DNA from: Anadara kagoshimensis
Taxonomy: Eukaryota; Mollusca; Bivalvia; Arcoida; Arcidae
Assembly: GCA_021292105.1 (NCBI GenBank)
Contig: CM037861.1
Span: 54,545,630 to 54,609,629, forward strand
Length of the DNA stretch: 64,000 bases
Direction of reading: 5' to 3'
In this document: piece by piece, positions 33,016-46,993 of the stretch
Numbering within the stretch: the first letter of the stretch is position 1
Layout of the letters: each line of letters opens with the position of its first letter
The notes under the pieces: model-generated
Database searches by the model: none
Told to the model about the DNA's origin: nothing
Seen by the model: only the letters and a program-made list of their open reading frames with translations
Position numbers and translations under genes: made by a program

Positions 33016-33992
33016 AACTTAAAATATTTTACTACCGAAAAACGACTATTTGTTCATTTTAAAGCAACATTAATTGTCAAAACTATTATTGATTTTATTT
33101 AAAAACTTAAAAATGCGCCATTTTCTCGTTAAAATCTCCCAAGCACACCCGTATTTTACCTGTAATCAATGTAAATGTAACACTAGTGAATGTCATGCGA
33201 TAACCCTAGTTTGACATCTCAAACTACAACGTGCATGTTTTTGCATATATTTATATTTACAAAGGTTATAAAACGCTATGTTAGTACAATTTAAAACTCG
33301 ACATAAAACCGTATGTATAGTCATATAACTATATAAGGAATGTAGTGGAGTAGTGTGTTACGCCTCAGTCAAAGATTCTTTATCGTATGTGGGGGCGGTC
33401 AGTTCTGGGATGGTGGTAAAAACGGAGTGCCCAGGCAATACCGCCGACTTTTGGCTATCAAACCGGCCAACTTGCTAACACTAGAATCTGTCCAATTTGG
33501 ATTCTAAGTTAACCTAGGCGATGAATGGCGTTGCGATCAGTATGACAGCACTAAAGAAAAATCGTCACCGAAGCCTTTAGTTTTATTAGGGAGTAAACCT
33601 GAAAATTAAAATATTGTCATATTATATTCATCTATTCAACTATATATTCTATTATACCATTTCTGATCATGAATGCTGGGAACTTACATTTTAACTATTT
33701 TTGCTTATTGTCCACTGGTTGTAAAATAAATCGAATAGATCAACTCAATAGCTACCATTTTGATATTATATCCAAACACATACTAATCTATGCATATTAT
33801 ATAATGTATATTCCTCATACGATCAAAGTAGTGAGTGAAAAAATTGACCAGTGTCCTTAGTATGTTGTGTTCTATGATCTGAGAGACATATCATTATTCT
33901 ATATTTTTGGTCACCTAAATCAAAAACTAAAAATTTAATTTACTTGAATCCTTCCAATTCCAATTCTATGCTAACACGTTTTCCAAAATTAA

Positions 33993-34107
33993 GGCGGCGT
34001 AGAAAGGCCAACTGAAAAAATGATTATTTCGTTCGAACGAATTAGTAATTCGAATAAGTAAATCGTTCGAAATCATTCTTTTATTCATTTGGTCCTTCCA
34101 CGCCGCC
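33993..34107. mobile_element. 115-bp hairpin MITE
   Basis: Almost wholly palindromic. GGCGGCGTAGAAAGGCCAAC at the left pairs with GGTCCTTCCACGCCGCC at the right, and the inner part is again palindromic around CGTTCGAACGA. Confidence 0.75.
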
Positions 34108-34485
34108 GTACAACATATTAAAGTCGCTGATCAGAAAATGAATGCAGAACAGGAAATTGTCGTCTAGAGTGTTTTTTTTTCATAAATGCAATGATGTACT
34201 TAATTTTTCATTGCCTAAGCAGGATGAAACCAATTGCTTAAAATCATTGATGCAAAAATGTTTTTGAAATACTTTTGTGGATTTTGAAATGAGCCAAGTG
34301 CTTAACACTGTACTATAATGATGATTTTATGCTTGAATACTTATTGATGATCAATAATTTACAATCAGCACGTTCCATTGATTAAACTTATTATAACCCA
34401 ATATATGGATACTGTTTAATTAAAGTTATAAATCAATTATACCATATTCTTCAATAATTGACTGGCTGAATGGGGTTTTACGTCC

Positions 34486-34530
34486 CAAGCAAGAATATTT
34501 CACTTATATCGAGACGTTACCAGCTATTGG
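34486..34530 (-). repeat. TCTCGATATAAGTGAAATATT motif
   Basis: TATTTCACTTATATCGAGAC, next to a GTTTTACGTCCC block. The same motif is at 38045 and 39035. I know this type of sequence from mollusc repeats, which supports the taxonomic guess. Confidence 0.6.
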
Positions 34531-35126
34531 TGCAGCTACAGATTTTTTTACCTTTGCAGTGCGCTAATTGGAGCACTTGCAAGGAAGGATCTTCAACATG
34601 ACATGCTAATGATAGGTTTTGAAGCCTCTTCCGAAAGAATAGTATGTTCTTTAATGAAGCAGATAACAAAAATCAATCTTCTAGTATTGGCGAAAATATT
34701 GTTGTGCGGTTTAACCTCTTCCCATAAAATAACAATATTCAAGAAAGTACTTTTCAAATTTGGATTGATAAGTTTTTGTTTAATTGTTGAGAAAAGTTTT
34801 CCACACGCGTACATTGTCGATATTTTTTTTTATTCAGTAATAACTTCCAGCCACAGCCAAATTTGGCTCATAGAAATATGCACGTTATTGTAGTTGTGTA
34901 GTGATACAGTATGTATTCTATAAATTCAATGTCTGTATTAACTGCACTGAAATATTGTTTATGTATACGAACATGCACACGTGGAATACCATCACAACTT
35001 AACTTTTATTGATTGTCTGATCCAAATTATAATCAGTAATAAAACACGTTATATAATACCGGAATATAAACGATAGCTTTCGGTAATAATTAGAGCAAAT
35101 TTACTGCCCAAATTCTTACTTTTTGT

Positions 35127-35160
35127 AGCACTAGACGGTCGTTTCGGAATAAAATTCAAA
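35127..35160 (+). repeat. dispersed repeat family L, core
   Basis: Short copy, GTAGCACTAGACGGTCGTTT CGGAATAAAATTC, in the intergenic region. Confidence 0.65.
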
Positions 35161-35944
35161 GGAATATGCATGCGACACTTAACGCTGTATGCAAAGGCTG
35201 TTGTATATTTTTATTTCATGTCTTAATACATTCAACTAAATTAACCAAAATATATCCCGCCATATAAGACTCAAGTAATGATTATCTCAATTACAGTATT
35301 GGAGATAATATTGGTTATTCGTTCTTGATTCTGTATGTTTCCTTTAAATAGACCCTAGCTAATTTTAATTTAAAAAGTTAATTAGGGTCTTAAAAACCAG
35401 CAATCGTATCACTAATCAACCTAAGGTGTATTTCTTACTCATACCGAGTTTTTAACAAAGATAACGACTCTTTTTAAAATTAAATACTTGTCAATCGTAT
35501 AAAATCGATTTTTTAAAAATCGCTTTAAATTTATATCTGCTAATAAAACATATCAATAGTCCAGATAAAGCGCTTTTATCACAAAATTTACGAGGAAAAT
35601 CAATTGAACCCTGCATACGGAAAAATCAAGGTATTTCAAATAAATCGATCATGTGACCAGTTAAAGCAATGTGCATTGGGTACAGTTATTTAATGGCGGC
35701 ATACACAGTGTCTTACTAGGATTAACACCGGCTTTGTTGTAGGTATGGCCAACTATCATTAAGGGTCTGAAATTCCATCAACAAAATCAAAAACTCATAA
35801 TCAAAGAAGACCATTACAGTAGGTAAATATATCCATATATTGTATACTTTCTTATGTATTGATGTGTCACGTTAAGCTAAACGCGTTATTTCTCTTACAG
35901 ATAGTACTCTTATCAGTAACATTAGTAGGTAATCAGTTTGAATG

Positions 35945-36385
35945 TTTGTATTGTGGACAATATTATAATCTTGTTTTAATATTATAACACAAACAACATC
36001 TTCTACTTTTGTTTACCATATGCATATGTCAGTTACAATGTTTTCTCGTGTTTTGGTATTTTGTGGACTTCATTATAATCTTGTTTTGATATTTTGAAAC
36101 AAACAACATCTTCTACTTTCTTCAGCGACATTCATACACAAATGACAATAATATAATGTTTTTTATGCTTTGATTTTCTAACACTTTGCTTGGCCATATA
36201 CAAATGACAGATGTATACAATGTTTTCTGGCGTTTTGGTGTTCTATGGACATTTATTATGATATTGTATTTATATTATGATACAAACAACATTTGTACTT
36301 TGATGTGCCATATAAAAATAATAATCATAATGTTTTCTCGCGTGTAGGTGTTTTGTGGATATTTTTTATAATTTTGTTTGACAAT
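35945..36385 (+). repeat. tandem repeat, about 110-190 bp units
   Basis: Three to four imperfect units, each with TTTTGTGGAC, ATTATAATCTTGTTTTGAT, ACAAACAACATCTTCTACTT and ACAATGTTTTCTCGTGTTTT. Unit length varies through internal insertions. Confidence 0.75.
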
Positions 36386-37299
36386 GTCTAATACAGCTTA
36401 CAGTAAACCTTGTCACTCATTTTTATAACATTAACCCACAACACAACTGCTTCTCTAACCCCAATGCTCTTTCTTGTGAATATATATAGCTACCGACTTG
36501 AGTATAATGGTTAGACTGTGATACATGCCCCTCCCGTCTATCCTATTAAGAGTGAAAAGAAAATATGTTTTTAGTTAAATATTTCAATTGATGTTTGGTT
36601 TCTACATGTAGGTTTTATACATTTTAGTTGATTAATTACAGCTTTCTATTCAAAAAAGTAAACTTTCAACATCAAAGTCTGTGTAAAAACAGGAAATGTG
36701 GGAACACAAACATGCAACTGGTATTTTGAACTTTCTATATTCAAGTTAAAAGAATTGACACATTTCTGTCTAGTGATTTTCGAACAACAAGTATCGATTA
36801 TAACAATCGTTTCTGTCCATATAGGCTTGAATCATACCACGAATAAAAGCAAATTGATTGGCTAATGTTATTAAGGAAGCTTGAAAACTAGAAACTAAAT
36901 TTGTTTATAATTTAAGCCCGGGTTTCATTCAATAAAATATTGTCAAAATGTACAAGATTTAAGTTGAGGATAAATCTTAGTTAATAGTCTAGTCATTCTA
37001 TCAAAAACCCGGAACTAATTGCAACAGAATTTATTTTTGTTGGAATGTAAACAGTATCGACATCTAAGTAACAGAAAAAGTCCCGAAAAATTGGACACCG
37101 GGAAAGTTCATTTTTCAGCTCTTCAAATTTTCAACACTGCGTCGTTGTTTATATGGCTTGTATAGGTCTCCGTAGTTGATACAGGATGATTGCTGAACTG
37201 GAGCCAGGGTTGATTTTTTTCTTCAATTACAATTAAATCATTCATCTTCATTGATTTAAGTATTCCTTTTTACCGTGAATTGATTGGTTAATTAATTAA

Positions 37300-37380
37300 T
37301 TATTTTATTTTATTATATTTTATTATATTTTATTTTATTTTATTTTATTTTATTTTTTTTATTTTATTTTATTTTATTTT
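37300..37380 (+). repeat. (TTTTA)n microsatellite
   Basis: About 80 bases of TTTTA units, with a run of T in the middle. Confidence 0.95.
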
Positions 37381-38044
37381 GTCTCCCCTTTCCGACATTG
37401 AAACCACGAAACCTTAATTTGTTGGATGCATATTATCAAAAAATGTTATCATGTGTTTACGAAACAATACATTTCAAAAATAGCATGTTGCGATAAGATG
37501 ATACTTTTCAGTACACCCTCTTCTTTTCGCGTTCTTTTATTTTCCCATGGTAAACGGCTAATTATTTATTTTAAGTAACATGGAAATATAAAAAAAATTA
37601 TTTGTTTTACCCTCTTGAGAGACTTGAAATATTACACATTTATGGCACCATATATAATCACAGTGACATTACACATGAAGTTAACATGTACTTATTTGTT
37701 TTTTTCTCTGGATATGTAGTAAATTGGACAAAGTAATTTATCCAATATAGGCAATGTAATAAATATTTTAATACATTATACCTGCAGTGAAAGAACTTAC
37801 AAAATTTACAATCTTAGCAGCCACACTCCCCTGTACATACTTAATCAGTTTTCTTGTCCACGCTTCGTATATTTCGACAAAATCTTGAAAACATGTAGAG
37901 GCTGTTCTTTCGTCAAGAAATCTTCATTTTGAAATGGGGTTCTTCGGAAAAGACGGAAAACCGATGCCTCGTGTCACGGCAGGCGTGACACGGTAATGAA
38001 CCCTACATTCACATTACCCTGATCGCACTGTCACTTCATCTATA

Positions 38045-38115
38045 GCAGGTGACGTCTCGATATAAGTAAAATATTTTACAGGGCCTATAAACCACATTCA
38101 ATCTATTAATCAATC
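38045..38115 (+). repeat. TCTCGATATAAGT motif copy
   Basis: GTCTCGATATAAGTAAAATA then AATCTATTAATCAATCAACC, the same dispersed motif as at 34486 and 39035. Confidence 0.6.
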
Positions 38116-39034
38116 AACCGGTCCACATTCAAGAACTTCAAAACTAGGTGCTACTTTGGATCGGTCTTGCTTATTCAAACAGTGTCACTTACCAAGCCCA
38201 TTTCATTTTTATTCAATGCGGTCCAAATAAAATATAGATACATGTATGCATATATGTATTTTTGCATATGTAGACATAAATGTATACATTTTAGTTCACT
38301 TTGCTAACATTAAAAAGCAATAACATTTTTTGTGTGAATTTCATTTTTTAAAATTTTATCCTTCAATTTAAAAGTATTTAGTGAGTCATCCTATCCACTA
38401 AAATATATAACAACGGAATTCGGCCATTTTTAAGAGGTTGGGGTAGGTAGATAGACTGACATAAATCAAAATGAAACTTAATTTTTTATTCTTATTAAAG
38501 TACATTGTTAAAAGTTTCAATAAGCTATTTCAAGATAAAATTCATCTTGAGCAATGATATATAACATACTGACATGTTTAGTAGCTTATCGCACATACTT
38601 TAGTATCAACCAGATGACTAAATATCAAAGATAAAATATTTAAATATAACAACGAGTGTGTTAGACAAGGAAGTCATATTAGGCCTTATCTGTTTGTCCA
38701 CAGTTTAAACAAATAAATCGACAATCTACAAACATAGTAGTGGTATTATGATATAGCTTATGGTGACTTGGAGTGTGTTGCTTACTGGTTTGAAGTAGTT
38801 TAAATTTGTTCCATTAATCTGAGTTTCAGAACGATATGTGATCTGTAAATTGATAAACTGTGTAAAACGTTTATTGAAAAGAGTAAATTAGTCTACAAGA
38901 CAGAAACATCTGGGTGACGTACCTATCCAGTTACTCAGGTATTAGTTGATGTTTTGTGTTAAAGGTATTCCCTTAATGATTTCAGAAGGTCTGTGGTTTG
39001 TCAGGAAATTTCCTCACCCATCTCGAGAACTGAT

Positions 39035-39120
39035 CGTCTCGATATAAGTGAAATGTGTTTGTTCGAGACGTAAAAACGTTAATCCTCTAATCCACCCACT
39101 CTTCAATCCATCCGTCCACC
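39035..39120 (+). repeat. TCTCGATATAAGT motif copy
   Basis: GTCTCGATATAAGTGAAATG then GAGACGTAAAAACGTTAATC and a run of CCA/TCC words. It is 0.7 kb upstream of the cadherin start codon. Confidence 0.6.
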
Positions 39121-39778
39121 GTTGATGCTTTAAATATTTTCAGCAAATTTTCCCATATATATACTGTGCATTTAACCATGTTAACCGTATATGCTCAAGA
39201 ATATTGGAACTGTAATATTTACATACAGACGATTGGTGTATTTTTTAAAGCTTAGGTCCGATATGTTAGTTATACCTTTATATCGATATGTTATCAGTTA
39301 AAATTAATAAGACATACATACAAGAAAAGGCTTTTATCGTATGATGTCCAAGGTACTCCTATTTACCGCCCTAGAGATATGTCGATATTTTTTTCGAAAA
39401 TGCGACGTCTAATTGTTGTCAAGAGTTATAATACCCTTTTGTTTGGACACCCATATAAAATCCTATAGAAATCACATCTTTTTTTCATTTGAACCCCGAG
39501 AAGATTATTTCAAAGGCGTCTTAATTTCTTAATATCTAAATATCAGTGGTCGTATGAGGGAGAAGTATATATAACATACACATGTATTCTCCACCGGTAT
39601 CACTAGAATCACTAGAAAATTATATGAGGTTTCGGCTGATTATTTTATGTATTTTAAGGTAATGTTTAGACCAATGTGTGTTAAATTGTAAAGGCTATTT
39701 ACAAGGATTAAGAAGTCAAGTTTTTTTTATTGATTACAGTTATGTTAATATTTCACCTATTCTTTTTAGGAAAACATC

Positions 39779-39845
39779 ATGGCGAGACGGTTAGATTGTA
39801 TGGTTATTCTGACCAGCCTGTTAGTCCTGTACAGCTGTGTTGAAT
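39779..39845 (+). CDS. cadherin exon 1 (signal peptide)
   Basis: MARRLDCMVILTSLLVLYSC then VE, a standard signal peptide, ending in phase 1 at GTAAGT. A TCTTTTTAG acceptor nine bases before the ATG suggests a spliced 5' leader. Confidence 0.82.
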
Positions 39846-42800
39846 GTAAGTTATATTTGAGATTGGATTCAATTATTGAACAAATGTTGCTGATTATACA
39901 ATTTTTTGTATTGCAAAGTATATATTTTTCATTAGCAAATTATTATCTCTCCAAATTTTAGTATTTAATTCTTTTGAATTTGGACTTTCTATTGGAAGAA
40001 CGAGGGCTGATTGATATGTTTTGAGCCTTGTATTGAAGTGGTTGCAATCAATGTCCTTTTTAAACCCTACTATTTCCTAACTATTTAAAGTCGTGTAACC
40101 CTAACTTGGTGTCATTTAATCAGTTAATATCGACGAACTAACACTTAAACACTCTTAAGTAACCAATAAATACAAAATTTGGACAAATTTAGTGATAGGG
40201 AACCTTTTTTGCATAAATGGTTTACCAGCTTAGAATATCCTGCAAAACAAGGATCAGATGCCCCTTCATGTTATATTAAAAAAACGGACGGTTGAATTGA
40301 ATTGAAACGCAGCATCAGGGAAAGCCCGTGATTTATGTCAGTTAATATACACAAAATTGCATATGGTATAACTGACAAGTGAGTTCAGAGAGATATATAG
40401 TTAGTGCAGTTTTTAACTTCTAGTCTAAGTGCATTCCATTCCATTGCAATTGCCACTGTTGTTATCAACCGCTGTGGCTTTAAATTAAGTGCGTATCGGT
40501 CGTATTATTTTTCTATTTCAAAACTATTAACGGCAATTTCCGGACCAGTACTCTTGTATATGCCCAATGATTATCCCATAAGTTTGAACGCGATGTACTA
40601 CTGTGTTTCCACAAATTGATAATACATGAAAAATTCAAGAATAAAGTCATACTTTCAAATAAACTCCCAAACATTTGTCAAAACTTGATACAAAATATTC
40701 TGACCTAATAGGAAAGATTATTTTTCAATCATCCAAAAGTGAATTTAATTCTGTACATCGATATTTTTTAAATTTTTTAACAAAACAACAAATATAATTG
40801 TCAAAATTATCCTTTTTGTACCTTCTTACTCGAAACAACTATAAATGTTTTGTCATAACTGGACTACTCATGATGATCACACCTGGAAAATACCCGAACA
40901 ACAATGACCTACCTGACCAAAAAAAAATACCCTGATATTACAAGAAATACACCTTGATCAAATTTCCAAAACTTTCCCCTAATTTCTCTATGCACAGGAG
41001 AACTGAATACCGCTGTTTTCATTTAAAAATATAATTTGGTTAGATCAGTTGGGTTTAAATATCATTTTAATGATATGTTAATGGAAACATTTTGGATTAT
41101 TAGAAAAAAATTATAAATATCATGTGCACTTAATTTATGGAAATACAGAAATTTATTTGCCATATTATTGTATTTGGTCAGGATTACCACACTTTGGCTG
41201 CCAGTAAAAATCTTAAATACCCCAAAAACTAACGTATACTCCCTCATACATAGTATTTCCTTAGCTGAATTTGGTAAAACAAACTTTGTCCTTTTTGTAT
41301 CTTTTCAACATTTTGAAAAAAACTGTTTCATAATTTTGGTCCAAGCACTACTGATGAGGGGTTGTCTTCTGAAACGGCGTCTAGTGCTGTAAAATAAAAC
41401 TGGTATAATATGTAATTATAATTTATTTTAATTTTCACAAACGAGTTATTACATACAAGTGAAGTCATAGTTTACTGTGAGTGCATTATGAATTCTTCTT
41501 TAAACAATAGTTCTTTGTTGCATCGTAAAGATCCGTTCTTTAACTACCACGATTCTTTTGTTTTAGCATTTATTGAAATTTATCCACTTTATCCCATTGA
41601 TTGATTGCAAAAGAATAAGTTCAAATACTGAAGTCTTTAAATGTATATGGTCATTTACCATTTTAATTAGAATGTTGACACGTTTTCATAGACTATTGTG
41701 ATACTTTTGTGGTATTCTGCACTCAAATTATACAGTATATAATACTCAGATGTGTAATTAATGCAGTGTCGGTTTTTAAATGCCTTTTGATATGTGATAC
41801 AAATAATATAAATAAAATTATTTCATTGCAGATACACATGGTACACAGTATCCACCAACATTCCCACCTGATCAGGCTAGAGATATGTATATACACGTGT
41901 ACGAAAACCACCGTCTAGGTAACTTAAATAGAATAGTGACAGTTAGGATTTGACATACATGGAATTTGTAACAATTGCATCAGCTAGGGCCTGGAAGTCC
42001 TTTCTAAACAATTAGTTGCACATTCAATTAATGTTATACTATGTTAGAACATTTTATATTCAATAACCCTGTTAATAATTAAATTGTGTTAGTTAGTCCA
42101 TGCGTCAGATAAATTGATAAACTCCATTTTGTTTTATCATGAAGGACTGGATCAACATCTTCAATGGAACAAGAGATGATTAAGGTTTTAGTTAATATAT
42201 TTTAAAAAAAAATTCTTTAAAACTAAATGGGACATCTTGAGTCTTTCAATATCAAGTTAAAAGAGAAAGTAATATGTGGCCTTCCCTGCTTTCATTCCAT
42301 TCCTTAACTACATAAAATCATACAAGGGAAGATAAAAAACAGGTTCTTGTAAATGCACATGTTTGTACTTAATCATTATTAGAAATTGTAACCAAATTTT
42401 TCACAATCGTCAATGGTCTTCAGTTCATTCAGATAAACTACTTTCCCTCCCATTCTTGCATCAACCAAATATGGTGTATTCAAAGAATTGCTAAGTGCTG
42501 TAATTCTTAAACTTTATCTCGTATTAAAAGTGTACTTACTTCTGATTTTACTACTCCCTTATTCTAAATTCAAAGAACGCAAAAAATCATGCACTTGTCA
42601 TTATCTTTACAAAAAAAGATGTAAATATGAGGTCCTTGACAGAAATTCTTTTGATGTTTTCAAGATCAACAGCAAAGGAAAACAAAACTATACTCAACAT
42701 ATAGTAAAATGTTCACCATGAAATGTAATCGTTTTGAACTTTGTTGATAGACAATGTTTTGTAGTTGGCATTATTTCTTTCCGCAAACATCGGGCACAGA

Positions 42801-45595
42801 CTGTGCACCGTTGCTTGATGATTTTTTTTGTTCATATGACTTTATGCAAACATATTTTAGATTGAAGAACCTTGATAATCTTTGGCTTCAAATTTCCATG
42901 CATCAACTATTTCTTTAAAAGTAGCTTGCTTAGTTGTTTAAATTTCCAGTAATGAGAACGGACTCTACTGTAGATTATTTATTGTGAAATACACCATAAG
43001 CAAAAATCATGTACCGGTATATAATTGCATAGAAAAGGAAAGTTGACAATCAAAATGGACATCATTACGTTTGTTATATAGTTTCAAAAGTAGTCTTTCG
43101 TATACGTCTTAATTGGTATGCATGTACTAATGAAAACAAACATACTAATTCATGTCCGAATCACAATCCAGAAGCAAAGTAAAAACTTTGGAACTGACAA
43201 GTTAGGTTAGAAAATAAGCTAAGTTAAGACACTTGCAGAATGAGTAGTTTTCATTAGTTTCAAGCTCACTGGAATGCATAACATTCTCATATTTTGCAAA
43301 TACAGGAATATTACGAGACATATTATCATTTATATATTTGTCTTATTTGTCTGTTGAGTTTAATGATTTTGCGACAGTCTTCTTGCTATTAGAAAAAAGA
43401 AGTCTTAGGAATGTTTTAGAATCCACACTTGATTGATGCCAGATGTAAAATAAAACTAGGTTATTATGACATATTGAAACATTAATGTTTTGATTTTATT
43501 GTCGTTTGCTTGTTGCCGTGGATTTGCTACAATGAATATAAACATATTGCACTATTGTTCCAATAATTATTTTTCTTCTACGTGATTTGGCTGTTCTCTA
43601 AGATCGCACTTCAAGTTCAACTCACGTGTGTTAAAACACTTAACACAGTACGTTAATATTAAGCGGGGATGGAAGAAATTATTAATGATTAAATCAATAT
43701 TAAATGAAGTAAAGGTCTCTATTTTAGTTTGTTACTCACAGACAAATAAGTGTTTCTTATTACTGATTTGGTACTTGGGAAAATTCTTTTCTGATATCAA
43801 TAGATTATGGAACTACAACGAATATTTATTCCCGTTTATTTACTTTCTCTGCCCCATTGCTACATTTTCAGATGTTATTTTACGTTCTATAAATGCCTCT
43901 GACAAAAATGGTGACAATGTAAATATAAGTACTGCTGATGGGGAAACAGCAGAATTGATTGACTTACGTCAGACTAAGTTTGGTTCACATGCTGGTGCAG
44001 AGTTGTATTTGAGACATCCAGTGGATAGAGACCATGTAAGTGATCCATATATACAATATTTTAACCGTTTAACAAACAAACACTACGAGGGGAGATAAAA
44101 AATGTTTATAGAACGGGGTATATATTGCTGCAACAAACCATACATTTTATTATTATTTTTCAATATAGTCCCCATTTACCCCAATGCACTTAGCCCACTT
44201 TTCTTTCAGACTGTCTATACCTTTGAAATAGAAGTTTTCGATTTGGTCCTGAAACCATGCCTATGTGGCAGCCTTAAATACATCATCATCAGGAAATCTA
44301 ATTCCTTGTAAATGGGATTTCAAATGTGGGTGATTAAGTTGTTCGAACTTGCATTCACGAATCGCTGCTTGTGTAATCCTTGACTTGTGCACAGGAGCAT
44401 TGTCGTGAAGAAGCAATACCCCTCGGCTCAACTTTTCCCTCCTTTTTAATTTAATAGCAGCTTTCAGCTGCTTCATTATATCAGCATAATAAGCCCCAGT
44501 GATAGAGATTCCAGCAGGTTTATAATTGATTAACAGAACACCCTTAGAATCCAAAACACACAGTGGCAATGACTTTGCCAGCTGATGGTTGGGTTTTGAA
44601 TGTCTTTGGTAGGGTGAGCCAGGGTGCTTCCATTGCATGGACTCTTTCGGTCTCTGAGTCCCAATGATGAATCCATGTTTCATCACCAATTACTAAACGT
44701 AAATGGAAACTCTCCGGGATATCATTATAAGTGTCAAGAAGCTCTCGATTTGACTGGAGTCTTTGGAAGCGATCCTGCACATTAAGGTTTCTTGGGACCC
44801 ATCTTGCGGATACTTTTGACATCCCAAGATACCCGTGGATAACCGTGTATACCCTTCCATGTGAAATGTCACACTCCCTAACTATGTCATCTAACCATTT
44901 TGCCACTGTGGAATAGGCAGCACCACTGTCACCGTACACCTCGGCCATTCGCTGGTGAATTTCTTTGGCTTTTGATCCCTCTACTTTGAGAAACTTTATT
45001 ACTGTCCTAACCTCAACATTTTGATTTTCCAATATTGCTTGATGGTCACCAACTTTGAATGCTCTTTAGAATTACACAACTATGTTGTGACAAATAAACT
45101 TGATATTTTTTAAATGGCGGAATGTTGTGTTGTCTAAATAAGTAAAGAAAATGTGTGTTACGCTTGGCTGAATACGCTGTTCTATGAACTTTCTGACTTC
45201 CCCTCGTATATTTGAGACTCCATACTTTATTATACCGCATGTAATTTCAAATTTAAAAGTTCCTACTTAATTCCTTTTATTCGAAGCGTCCTTGATTCTC
45301 TGGAGTATTTTAAACGAAACGAAGTTTATCCATTCATTGACATAGAGGGTGAAGTGATTACTTTGAATGTCGTTTGAAAGTATGAATGGAGTTTTTAAGT
45401 ATCGGAGGAAGTAAAGAAGATTTCTGTTGTACTTAATAGTAACCACAGGCACTATTTATTCGATTGGTATTGATACCAGTATGTAGATGGCCATTATAAT
45501 AAATGTGTTTTTGTGTAAATTTTGGAATCATCAAACGATGTAAGATTATATAACTATTCATTAGAAAATTTTGTTAAAAGGAAAGCAAAGTATAG

Positions 45596-45627
<32 letters not shown>

Positions 45628-46959
45628 TAAAAAAAATAAAAAAAAAAAAAACAAAACAAAACAAAGATACCAATCTATGTCGAAATTACAATTTCAATTG
45701 TGAAAACTGATAAAAAATAAAGTTACACACTTTAACTTCAATAAGGGAAGTGTGGCCGGGTGCTACGGAACAGTAGACATATTCTATCAGTACTTTACAC
45801 ACCCAGCACGTGTGTAACATGCAACAATAACAAGTGATTCAGGTGTTTAAAGTGAATGTATGATATAACACTTGCATATTTTACAAAATAGAAAGAAACA
45901 TTTAACGATCAGGTCAATATTCTTTCACTAATATCGAGTTCTATAGAGTGCCCGAAAAAACTACCACATTCGTCAAGCAACATGAACTTTTCACAAAATA
46001 CGGTCTGTCTGAGTGGCATTCGAACCGAGACGGTGAGAGTCGCTGCGAACACTATGCATACTCAGCAAAATAATGATATTTTATCATTTACCTGAAAAAA
46101 GCTAACTCTACCCAATAAATTTGTATACAAGATCCGTTCAATTTTAAATACTTCATATTTGAAGACGGAAGGAAAGTATTCATAGCGGTTAAAGTTAAAC
46201 AGATTTCTATACCATAGACTGTTGCAAAAAATAACTTAAGAAACAAACGAGCTTCCATACATGTATATATACCTTAGATTTATGGCAAGATCTTATAGAG
46301 CAAGAAATATGAATTGACGTCGACGAAAGACCAGATTATAAAACTCCAGTATACGAAGACATACTGTTTTTACACCTTTGTTTAAAAATAATTTCATCAT
46401 ATATTTTAGAACCCTTCCATTCGACAATTGAAGTTTAAGGCAACTGATAACATATCTGAACGAGACGTAAGTATTTTTTAAACTAAATAAAAAAATTCTT
46501 AGGTAGCTAGTATTTAATGGACGCTGTAATCCATCCAATATCATTTGATTTTTGCCTTCAGAGGTTTCTTTTAATATGTTGCCTTCTTGACGAGTTTGTT
46601 TATTCTAATAGAAGATTTTTTCCATATTCCCATATTCACAATGACAACATTAAAAGCATTGTCCTTCAAAGAAATGATTTTTTTTCTTTTTCTATAGAAC
46701 ATTTTCAAAGATATAAAAAAATTATTCAAAGTTGTTCGGTTAAATACAAGTTACAATCAACAGTTCCATTATTTTTGTAAATATCTAATTCCAAGATAGT
46801 TGTTCGATGCTACTTTTATGAGCATTAATATAATATAATATTAGCCATTGCCTTTATTGTAGACTGTAATAACTGCTTACCTGGATATTAAAGATGTAAA
46901 TGACGAAACTCCCAAATTTAACACCCCTTCGTATCAATTTAATATTCCAGAGGTAATGT

Positions 46960-46993
<34 letters not shown>

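Larger units (their letters stand above)
29659..39778. other. 10 kb divergent intergenic region
   Basis: Separates the CLCA start codon (minus) from the cadherin start codon (plus), so any promoters here point outward. No exon was recognised. The contents are repeats and mobile elements listed separately. A block at 33360..33560 is GC-richer than its surroundings without a recognised feature. Confidence 0.6.

Noticed and set aside
34593..34893. Pair of overlapping ORFs on both strands in the intergenic region
   Set aside because: Low-complexity hydrophobic translation, no splice context, and the opposite strand is equally open, typical of AT-rich chance ORFs.
43628..44098. 156-codon plus-strand ORF
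   Set aside because: Only its second half is real (cadherin exon 3, 43872..44035); the first half is intron read-through.
45270..45390. Open stretch reading EVYPFIDIEGEVITLNVV, tried as the missing EC1 exon
   Set aside because: No good donor follows, it does not match the cadherin strand expected there, and chance open frames of this length are common.
46517..46780. 87-codon plus-strand ORF just before cadherin exon 4
   Set aside because: No cadherin features and no splice phase that fits; intron sequence.
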